This document shows positions 1-6,140 of a DNA stretch of 26,186 nucleotides, in pieces. The notes below the pieces were generated by a model. The model ran no database searches. It was not told the origin of the DNA and saw only the letters and a program-made list of their open reading frames with translations. Numbering within the stretch: the first letter of the stretch is position 1; each line of letters opens with the position of its first letter. The stretch comes from Bacillota bacterium (GTDB lineage: Bacteria > Bacillota > Clostridia > Acetivibrionales > DSM-1351), in contig JAEZUC010000164.1 of NCBI GenBank assembly GCA_023443515.1, positions 1 through 26,186 of the forward strand, written 5' to 3'. The translations under genes were made by a program, and so were the position numbers.

Positions 1-82
1 CATACCGAACACGGCAGTTAAGCATCTTATGTGCCGATAATACTTGGCTGGAAACGGCCCGGGAAAGTAGGTCTCTGCCAGA
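1..82 (+). rRNA. 5S ribosomal RNA, 3' part (5' end outside window)
   Basis: The first bases match the central and 3' part of bacterial 5S rRNA, with the recognisable stretches CGAACACGGCAGTTAAGC, a GCCGAT..TACTTGGCTGG core and CCCGGGAAAGTAGG before the closing helix. The molecule begins before the window. The 3' end is put near the GCCAGA at about 75-82 by analogy with other Firmicutes 5S genes. A terminator follows directly, so this is the distal end of an rRNA operon. Confidence 0.93.
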
Positions 83-90
83 TTTATATG

Positions 91-123
91 AAAGCCTCAA
101 GCTCATAGCTTGAGGCTTTGTTT
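91..123 (+). terminator. rRNA operon terminator
   Basis: A perfect 13-bp stem (91-103 with 107-119) closes a 3-nt loop and is followed by T-rich sequence. It lies 9 nt after the 5S 3' end and is a typical strong intrinsic terminator for the rRNA operon. Confidence 0.9.
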
Positions 124-507
124 ATTATTTCCAGAAAATTAATGCTACAAGTATGCCAAACATATATAATTATAGCACTTTATGTAAAATTATGATAAAA
201 TTAAACATGTCTTAAAGAATAATATAAAAATATGGAAATTCAATTAAAAGGTATGACTTACTAATAGAAACTCAACAAAAAACAAAGGTGATTTTTGTAG
301 AATAAACAATTTCTTTTTATGTTTTTTTGTAATATAATATATGGTGATTGTATTATTTTGGCAATAGCTTTTGGAGAACCTTCATTCTTAAGGACAAAAT
401 TAAAAAACTAAGAAATAATATTCTAAATCGTATTCTTTTGGAATACACATTACATTAGATAAACAAATAAGAGAGACACAACAGCAAAAGAGAGGAGTGG
501 GGGGTAA
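124..507. other. AT-rich intergenic region between rRNA operon and ssb-like gene
   Basis: No convincing gene is seen in these 384 bases. The stretch is very AT-rich. It holds a TATAAT at 333-338 with only a poor -35 (TTCTTT at 311-316), and a small perfect hairpin, GTATTC-5 nt-GAATAC, at 430-446 in what would be the leader of the downstream gene. A strong GGAG-rich ribosome site lies just before the ATG at 508. No known riboswitch architecture was recognised. Confidence 0.5.
333..338 (+). promoter_or_regulatory. possible -10 box of the ssb-like gene
   Basis: A consensus TATAAT lies about 170 bases upstream of the start at 508. The matching -35 region is weak (TTCTTT, 16-bp spacing), and the surrounding DNA is so AT-rich that a chance match is quite possible. 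Confidence 0.3.
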
Positions 508-1191
508 ATGGTCGGAAATGTAATAGAAAATAACGTAGTGACCATTTCAGGAAGAGTAGTTTCAGAGGTTGAATATAGTCATGAGGTATATGGAGAAGGA
601 TTTTATTCTTTTCATTTAGATGTACCCAGATTAAGTGAAAGCAGTGATAAAATATCTGTTACATTTTCAGAACGTCTGGTTCCAAAGGAGAAGCTTGTTA
701 TTGGCTCATTGTTGGAAATAGAGGGTCAATTCAGATCATATAACAGTTATAAAAGTGAATCCAATAAACTTGTGCTTACTGTTTTTGCAAGGGAAATCGT
801 ATTTAGTGATGAAGATAAAAGAATAAAAAATCCTAATCAGATTTATCTGAACGGTTATATATGTAAGTCACCCATATATAGAATGACCCCTTTTGGAAGG
901 GAAATAACAGATATACTTGTAGCTGTTAACAGACCATATAATAAATCTGACTATATCCCATGTATAGCCTGGGGCAGAAATGCCAGGTATTCTCAGAATC
1001 TGTCCATAGGAGACAATATTAAGATATGGGGAAGAATACAAAGCAGAGAGTATCAAAAAAAGCTTGAGTCAGGAGAAACTTTAACAAAAACAGCTTATGA
1101 GGTTTCAGTCTCTAAAATGGAAATTTCCGAACCGTCTGATACTAAAGAGAATGAAGATAGTGATAACATCGAAAGTTCAACTGAAGAATAG
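508..1191 (+). CDS. single-stranded DNA-binding protein-like, tandem OB folds
   Basis: A 227-aa protein that appears to contain two successive OB-fold segments. The first, about residues 8-100, begins NNVVTISGRVVSEVEYSHE. The second, about 110-205, holds NQIYLNGYICKSPIYR, a TDILVAVNRPY strand and IPCIAWGRNA, the latter resembling the ssb core 'ipcvaWgk.A'. The C-terminus is very acidic (KENEDSDNIESSTEE), as in SSB-type proteins, but it lacks the usual DDDIPF-like tip. Canonical bacterial Ssb has one OB fold and about 150-180 aa, so this is probably a clostridial double-OB paralogue rather than the main Ssb. It likely binds ssDNA in the cytoplasm. The start is supported by the strong GAGGAGTGGGGGG upstream. 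It is monocistronic, lying between the rRNA terminator and a shared downstream terminator. Confidence 0.75.
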   Translation: MVGNVIENNVVTISGRVVSEVEYSHEVYGEGFYSFHLDVPRLSESSDKISVTFSERLVPKEKLVIGSLLEIEGQFRSYNSYKSESNKLVLTVFAREIVFSDEDKRIKNPNQIYLNGYICKSPIYRMTPFGREITDILVAVNRPYNKSDYIPCIAWGRNARYSQNLSIGDNIKIWGRIQSREYQKKLESGETLTKTAYEVSVSKMEISEPSDTKENEDSDNIESSTEE

Positions 1192-1211
1192 TCATATATA
1201 AACATACAGAC

Positions 1212-1264
1212 AAAAACCATCACACATTGCTTCAATTCTTTGAGACAGGGTGTGATGGTTTTTT
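1212..1264. terminator. bidirectional terminator between convergent genes
   Basis: An AAAAACCATCACAC arm (1212-1225) pairs with GTGTGATGGTTTTT (1250-1263). A run of A on one side and T on the other lets it work in both directions. It sits between the convergent ssb-like gene (plus) and the NADH dehydrogenase gene (minus). Confidence 0.85.
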
Positions 1265-1267
1265 AGT

Positions 1268-3022
1268 TTACGAGCTACGCCTTACCAGGTATCTCCATAG
1301 CTTCATTAATGCCGGCATTAGGTAGCTGTCAATGCCGAATACTCTGCCTGCTCCTCCCAACATAGCAATCTCAGCGGGGATTAGCCACCAGCTGGTCTCA
1401 TACAAACCTGTTGAAAGTAGAAAATTTATGTTTAAAGCAATTGCAGCAAGACCTGCTAAAAAAGTAAATGTTCCTGATATAAATGCAAGGCCAAGCCCTA
1501 CTTCAGCCAATACTATCATTATTTGGAACAGAAGAGCGTTTGGAATAACTAATTTGTTTGCTATCCATCCATACCACTCCGGTGTGTGGGAGGAAACAAT
1601 TCTAAATATTTTTTCACCCGATTCCGTAACAGAAGCACTTGAAGCACCGTCCACCGGTAAGCCTGCGAGCATTGGTGAAGTAAGCCAGCCTTCCTTTATT
1701 TTATTGTAACCCTCTATAAACCATGTGTAGCCCAGAAAAAGTCTTAGAGGCACAAGCCAAATTGTAGCGGATCTGCGTGTATATTGGTATTCCAGAAAGG
1801 ATTTTCTATGCCTTTTGTGCATAAACTCATGATTCAAATACTTTAAAACAAGCTCGAAACCTCCGATACCGAACAGGTAATGAATATTTACCATATATTT
1901 CATTATTATTGACATCCAGACGGGCAACTGCCTTCCCATTATTTCACTAACTGCAAAATTGCTACCTATTGAAACCATTACACCGTGAAGCTTAGGCTTC
2001 AATTTAACTTTTTCCGTGCCTCTGATATCAGCGAGAATATTAATAGCTGCATTTCTGCCTGTTTGCACTGCCGATTCTACAAGTGGAGGAAGAATTTTGT
2101 CTTCATAGGTAAAAGCAGATACATCGCCTATTGCATAGACGTTTTTAAAGGCTGTTTTAGTGTATTCGTCAACAATAATTCTGGAAGTTCTATTCTTTTC
2201 AGTGTCTATTTTATCAGTCAGAGAGGATGCTTTTATTCCGGCAGTCCAGATGAGAGTACGTGTATTTATTGAGCGTCCGTCTTTTAGTTCCACCTTTTCA
2301 GCATCAAGTTTTGTAATTGCACTTTCAAGAAGTACGTTAACACCCAGGTTGGAAGTTAGATAATTCATAGATTTTTTTACATTATTCTCATTTAGTATAG
2401 TAAGTATATTGGGTAGTGCTTCTATTAAATATAAAATTACCTGATTGCGGGGAATACCGTAGTCAATACAAAGCTTTTTAACCCATCTTCCTAATTCCCC
2501 CATCATCTCAACGCCTGTAAAGCCACCACCCCCGACTATAAAGGTCAAAAGAGATTTCCTTATGGTCTCATCATTTTCCTGAGAAGCAAGTTCGAAGCAA
2601 TCCAGTATATGTTCTTTTATTCTGATTGAATCTTTAAATGACCAAAGAGGATAGCTGTATTCCTTCATACCGGGTATACCGTAATAGTTGGGCTCACTTC
2701 CAAAAGCTAAAACAAGATAGTCATACTCATACTGGTTTTGATTTGATGAAACAATACTACTTTCCATATCAAATTTAACAATTTCATCTTTTACTATCTG
2801 AACATCGGTATACTGAAAAATATCTCTGAGAGGTACAATAACTCCGTCTGCATCTATTCTGTTTCCGGCGGTTTCATGTAGCTCTGTCAACAGTGTATGA
2901 TATGGGTTTTTATCTATAATGGTAATCGACAAATCGTCTTTCTTTTTCTTTTTTCGTTGAAGGTATAAAGCAGTTTCTATTCCTGCATAACCTGCACCTA
3001 CGATTACTATTTTTCTGGACAT
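1268..3022 (-). CDS. ndh2: type II NADH dehydrogenase with C-terminal DoxX-like membrane domain
   Basis: 584 aa. The N-terminal FAD-binding Rossmann motif is IVGAGYAGIETA (from about residue 6). The NAD-binding motif is FIVGGGGFTGVEMMGELG (about 162-180), and the second FAD signature is VYAIGDVSAF (near 300). Together these mark a pyridine-nucleotide disulfide oxidoreductase fold of the NDH-2 type, which passes electrons from NADH to quinone without pumping protons. From about residue 410 a membrane region follows (WLVPLRLFLGYTWFIEGYNK and later hydrophobic segments, about four helices), resembling DoxX. Ordinary NDH-2 has about 400 aa, so this is a fusion. The minus-strand start is supported by AGGAGAG before ATG. 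The gene is divergent from apbE-eetA-eetB, which suggests it supplies electrons to a flavin-based extracellular electron transfer chain. That role is inference; the oxidoreductase family is clear. Confidence 0.85.
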   Translation of the reverse strand: MSRKIVIVGAGYAGIETALYLQRKKKKKDDLSITIIDKNPYHTLLTELHETAGNRIDADGVIVPLRDIFQYTDVQIVKDEIVKFDMESSIVSSNQNQYEYDYLVLAFGSEPNYYGIPGMKEYSYPLWSFKDSIRIKEHILDCFELASQENDETIRKSLLTFIVGGGGFTGVEMMGELGRWVKKLCIDYGIPRNQVILYLIEALPNILTILNENNVKKSMNYLTSNLGVNVLLESAITKLDAEKVELKDGRSINTRTLIWTAGIKASSLTDKIDTEKNRTSRIIVDEYTKTAFKNVYAIGDVSAFTYEDKILPPLVESAVQTGRNAAINILADIRGTEKVKLKPKLHGVMVSIGSNFAVSEIMGRQLPVWMSIIMKYMVNIHYLFGIGGFELVLKYLNHEFMHKRHRKSFLEYQYTRRSATIWLVPLRLFLGYTWFIEGYNKIKEGWLTSPMLAGLPVDGASSASVTESGEKIFRIVSSHTPEWYGWIANKLVIPNALLFQIMIVLAEVGLGLAFISGTFTFLAGLAAIALNINFLLSTGLYETSWWLIPAEIAMLGGAGRVFGIDSYLMPALMKLWRYLVRRSS

Positions 3023-3094
3023 GATTATCTCTCCTGTATTTGTTATAAAAGTAGAAATTTCAGGGAAACATTTATAAATAAAGCAATACGTTTA

Positions 3095-3100
3095 TATAAT
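3095..3100 (+). promoter_or_regulatory. possible -10 box for apbE operon
   Basis: A consensus TATAAT lies in the 130-bp divergent region, about 55 bases before the proposed TTG start of apbE. The -35 (TTATAA at 3072-3077, 17-bp spacing) is weak. No riboswitch-like structure was recognised here. Confidence 0.35.
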
Positions 3101-3153
3101 GTATTTTTTACCTGATTTGTATACATATTTGTAACTATATGGGGGTGAACTGT

Positions 3154-4206
3154 TTGAAAGTTAAGCGAATCTTATTTCTTATTACATTTGTAGCGGTTTC
3201 TTTTCATTTAAGCGGGTGTTCAAAGGGTAATGCCAATGATGATTATGTTGAAAAGGAAAGCTTTCATATGGGCACTATAATTTCACAAAAAATTTATGGC
3301 ATAAATGCAGAAAGTTCTGCAAACAAGATTATTCAAAGGCTGGACAATATTGAAGAAAATATGTCTGTTAACATTGAAACAAGTACTGTAGGGCAGATTA
3401 ACAGTCATTCCGGTCAATCGCAAGTATTCAGAATTAATAACGATATATGCAATATTTTAAATTCAGCTGACAAATTTTCCAAGTTAAGTAATGGTGCCTT
3501 TGACATAACTGTAGGTCCCTTAGTCAAGGAATGGGGTATTTTTACGGATCACCCTCATATTCCTTCAAGGAGCAGGATTACAGAACTTTTAAAACTTGTG
3601 AATTACAAATCAATTAACTTTAACCGAGAGAAAATGACCTTCAGACTCCCTATTAAGGGACAAATGATTGATTTTGGTGCTATTGCCAAAGGCTATGCCG
3701 CAGACGAAGCCGTAAAAATATGCCGAGAAGACGGAATAAAATCAGCTTACATAAACCTTGGAGGGAATGTTTATGTAGTTGGGAACAAACCCGACAACAC
3801 ACCATGGAGAATAGGAATTCAAAATCCAAGGGCAGCTGATGGAAAATATATTGGTATATTAAATATTTCCGATAAAACCGTTGTGACCTCAGGCGACTAT
3901 GAAAGGTTTTTTATGAAAGACGGTGTCAGGTACCACCATATAATAGACCCCAGAACAGGATGGCCCAGTAATTCGGATTTGATTAGTTCAACCATTGTTA
4001 CGAACAGTTCCATGAGTGCTGATGCCCTGTCAACTGCAACATTTGTAATGGGTTTGAAAAAATCCAGAGAATTACTTAAAAAACTGGATGGTATTGATGC
4101 CATATTTATTACAAAAGATAAAAAAATCTATGTAACTGAAAATCTAAAAAAATATTTTAATTTTCAGGATGAAAGTGGGGAGTTTACGTATGTTGAAGAA
4201 GGGTGA
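3154..4206 (+). CDS. apbE: FAD:protein FMN transferase (ApbE/FmnB-like lipoprotein)
   Basis: About 350 aa. ApbE transfers FMN from FAD onto Thr or Ser of extracellular or membrane flavoproteins. The N-terminus is a lipoprotein signal: KVKR, a hydrophobic stretch and the lipobox LSGC, so the enzyme is anchored outside the membrane. Family signatures are seen: FHMGTIISQKIYG near the start, IDFGAIAKGYAADEA (flavin/Mg site), YINLGGNVYVVG, HHIIDPRTGWP and SMSADALSTATFVMG. A TTG at 3154 preceded by GGGGGTGA at a 6-nt spacing is a better start than the upstream ATG at 3139, which overlaps that ribosome site. The end overlaps the next gene by 17 bases, so the two are likely co-transcribed. In flavin-based electron transfer loci this enzyme (FmnB) flavinylates the lipoprotein PplA; no PplA gene is in this window. 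Confidence 0.9.
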   Translation: MKVKRILFLITFVAVSFHLSGCSKGNANDDYVEKESFHMGTIISQKIYGINAESSANKIIQRLDNIEENMSVNIETSTVGQINSHSGQSQVFRINNDICNILNSADKFSKLSNGAFDITVGPLVKEWGIFTDHPHIPSRSRITELLKLVNYKSINFNREKMTFRLPIKGQMIDFGAIAKGYAADEAVKICREDGIKSAYINLGGNVYVVGNKPDNTPWRIGIQNPRAADGKYIGILNISDKTVVTSGDYERFFMKDGVRYHHIIDPRTGWPSNSDLISSTIVTNSSMSADALSTATFVMGLKKSRELLKKLDGIDAIFITKDKKIYVTENLKKYFNFQDESGEFTYVEEG

Positions 4207-4597
4207 CATAATTCTTTTGCTGGTAATAGTTTTTGGGTTATTGTCAACTGTGTTATTGGGTAGGGAAAATGCAGTCAGTTTAAGCAATACCAGTGGAAGT
4301 CGTCTGGATAACAGGGCTATTACAGCTGTAATAAAACAAAACGATAAAATAATCAAAAAAGTTAATCTTTCAAAGCTAGAAAAGAGGGAAATAATTAATA
4401 TATCCGGATTGCATAAGGCAACTATTGCAGCAGAAAAAAACAGAATTTGCTTTTTAAAGTCAGACTGCCCGGATAAGATTTGTGTAAAAACAGGCTGGCT
4501 ACGCCATCCCGGAGACATAGCGGTTTGTCTTCCTAATAAAATAATTATCAAGCTTGAGCAAGGAAAGGATCAAAATGTAGATGGGGTGGTAAAATGA
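4190..4597 (+). CDS. eetA: NusG domain II-containing membrane protein, EetA-like
   Basis: 135 aa. One N-terminal transmembrane segment (DIILLLVIVFGLLSTVLLG) is followed by an extracytoplasmic NusG-II-like domain with the cysteine signature DCPDKICVKTGWLRHPGD and AVCLPNK. The name NusG II refers to fold similarity only; nothing here suggests a transcription role. Start choice: ATG at 4190 lies 7 nt after GTGGGGAG, whereas the in-frame ATG at 4169 has no ribosome site. It overlaps the end of apbE and ends in an ATGA overlap with the next gene, so coupling is tight. From memory, the Listeria extracellular electron transfer protein EetA belongs to this family and sits beside EetB and a polyprenyl synthase, as here. 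The biochemical role is unknown. Confidence 0.75.
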   Translation: MLKKGDIILLLVIVFGLLSTVLLGRENAVSLSNTSGSRLDNRAITAVIKQNDKIIKKVNLSKLEKREIINISGLHKATIAAEKNRICFLKSDCPDKICVKTGWLRHPGDIAVCLPNKIIIKLEQGKDQNVDGVVK

Positions 4598-5130
4598 GAA
4601 TGTTTATAAAAAGTAATGTTGACATAAAGAAAATGGTGCTACTGGCTGTTCTTGCTTCGCAAGCGTTGGTTTTATCTGTTATTGAAGCATGGTTTCCGGT
4701 TCCGGTGGGGATTCCAGGGATAAAGCTTGGGCTATCAAACATAATAACTATTGTAGCTTTAATCTTCTTCAGTCTGTCAAATACTCTGGCAATAGTACTG
4801 GTGAAATGTGTTCTCTCATCCCTATTTATGGGGGGGCCGGTAATTTTTGCTTTTAGTATATGCGGAGGAATTTTGAGTACACTGATTATGTGGATAATGT
4901 TAAAATATATGGAGAGGTGGTTTAGCTTGATTGGAATAAGCATAGCCGGTTCAATAGCACATAATGTGGGACAGATAATGGTAGCGTGCTTTATAATGAG
5001 TGATTTGTCTGTTATTGGTTATTTACCTGTGTTGCTTTTGTCAGGAATTATTATGGGTACTTTTGTAGGGATATGTAGTACCTTTTTGGTTAGAGCTTTG
5101 AAAAGGCTAAATATTATATCAAATTTATAA
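4594..5130 (+). CDS. eetB: Gx transporter family membrane protein, EetB-like (Hpre_diP_synt_I family)
   Basis: 178 aa and very hydrophobic, with about five membrane segments (for example MVLLAVLASQALVLSVIEAW, IITIVALIFFSL, VIFAFSICGGIL and the C-terminal LPVLLLSGIIMGTFVGI). The segment FPVPVGIPGIKLGLSNI is a hallmark of the family once called heptaprenyl diphosphate synthase component I. That name came from gene neighbourhood. The sequence is a polytopic transporter-like protein related to ECF S-components, with no prenyltransferase motif. The start ATG overlaps the eetA stop (ATGA). It is followed 9 nt later by the true polyprenyl synthase. In Listeria-type extracellular electron transfer loci the homologue is EetB. 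Substrate unknown. Confidence 0.75.
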   Translation: MRMFIKSNVDIKKMVLLAVLASQALVLSVIEAWFPVPVGIPGIKLGLSNIITIVALIFFSLSNTLAIVLVKCVLSSLFMGGPVIFAFSICGGILSTLIMWIMLKYMERWFSLIGISIAGSIAHNVGQIMVACFIMSDLSVIGYLPVLLLSGIIMGTFVGICSTFLVRALKRLNIISNL

Positions 5131-5139
5131 GGGGTAATT

Positions 5140-6096
5140 ATGTTTTTTGACAACCAAAGATTAAACAGTGATATTGAAAAAGTCGAGGAAAATTTACGTA
5201 CAAATGTTACTTCAAAAAACCAGCTTCTGGTTAGAGCTATCGCTGATACAGTTGGTGCAGGGGGTAAGAGACTACGGCCTGCAATGGTAGTAGTTTCATC
5301 ATATTTCGGGAAAATCCGGCAGGATAGGCTGATTCAGCTTGCAAGTGCCGTAGAATTGCTTCATACTGCAACTCTTATCCACGATGATGTTGTGGATTAC
5401 TCACCATATAGAAGAAATAGGGAAACAGTTTACAAAAAATATGGAACAGATATGGCTATATACTGCGGTGACTTTTTGTATACTAAGGCACTTTTGATGC
5501 TTGCTGATATTGTTCCTGCAAAAAATCTAACAATAGCCGCCAAGGCAGTAAAAACAATTTGTGAAGGAGAAGTGGACCAATACAGGGATAAGTATGTAAT
5601 GAACTTGTCTGTTCCTTCATATCTTAAAAGAATTTCAAGAAAAACAGCAGTACTTTTTTCAGCCTCCTGTGCCTTGGGTGCTTTATGTGCAAAATGTAAT
5701 CCTCGTATTACTAACAGCCTTTCAAAGATAGGTTTTTACTATGGGGTCATGTTTCAGATGGTTGACGACTATAGGGATTACAGAAGCGGTGATTCAGAAT
5801 GGGGAAAACCCGTCTACAATGACCTCTCAAAGGGTATATTAACTCTTCCGGGGATATATGCATGCAAAAATAATAATGATATATACCAAAAGGTTGAAAA
5901 TTACTGGAGAAAAGAAGAAAAGTCAAATGAAGAACTTCATAATATAGTTTCTCAGATTTGCTCTTCAGGGGGGATGGAATATACCGAAAGCTACATACAA
6001 AGATATAGGAAGAAGGCTTTCAGGGAGATAGAAAAGCTTCCGGCAAGCGAGGCAAGAGATATTTTTACGGATTTGATAAATAAATTGCATATCTGA
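5140..6096 (+). CDS. polyprenyl diphosphate synthase (trans-isoprenyl family; DmkB/HepT-like)
   Basis: 318 aa, the usual length for long-chain trans-prenyl synthases. The first Asp-rich motif DDVVD is at residues 82-86 (LIHDDVVDYSPYRR) and the second, DDYRD, at 209-213. GGKRLRP near residue 45 binds diphosphate and LHTATLIHDD precedes the catalytic site. The enzyme chains isopentenyl diphosphate into the tail of a quinone or similar lipid in the cytoplasm. It follows eetB by 9 bases after a weak GGGG ribosome site and so belongs to the apbE-eetAB transcript. In flavin-based electron transfer loci this position is held by DmkB, which makes the demethylmenaquinone tail. Chain length cannot be read from sequence alone, so a housekeeping role is also possible. 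Confidence 0.88.
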   Translation: MFFDNQRLNSDIEKVEENLRTNVTSKNQLLVRAIADTVGAGGKRLRPAMVVVSSYFGKIRQDRLIQLASAVELLHTATLIHDDVVDYSPYRRNRETVYKKYGTDMAIYCGDFLYTKALLMLADIVPAKNLTIAAKAVKTICEGEVDQYRDKYVMNLSVPSYLKRISRKTAVLFSASCALGALCAKCNPRITNSLSKIGFYYGVMFQMVDDYRDYRSGDSEWGKPVYNDLSKGILTLPGIYACKNNNDIYQKVENYWRKEEKSNEELHNIVSQICSSGGMEYTESYIQRYRKKAFREIEKLPASEARDIFTDLINKLHI

Positions 6097-6102
6097 TATA
6101 AT
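6073..6102 (+). promoter_or_regulatory. priA promoter
   Basis: TTGATA (6073-6078), an 18-bp spacer and a perfect TATAAT (6097-6102) lie across the end of the polyprenyl synthase gene, about 40 bases before priA. This suggests the housekeeping operon starting at priA has its own promoter, separate from the upstream electron-transfer genes. Confidence 0.6.
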
Positions 6103-6140
6103 AAAATGGTTCTTAGAATATTTAACTTGGAGTTAACATA

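Noticed and set aside
1332..1709. Plus-strand open frame opposite the NADH dehydrogenase membrane domain
   Set aside because: It is a mirror of a hydrophobic coding region and has no ribosome site or recognisable domain.
3023..3153. FMN riboswitch before the flavin transferase operon
   Set aside because: The 130-bp region has none of the conserved RFN-element segments and is too AT-rich and short.
4190..4597. NusG-type transcription factor
   Set aside because: It has a membrane anchor, no KOW-linked NGN domain and a Cys-containing NusG-II fold only; it fits EetA better.
4594..5130. Prenyltransferase subunit (heptaprenyl diphosphate synthase component I)
   Set aside because: It is a polytopic membrane protein with no Asp-rich motif; the name derives from its neighbour.
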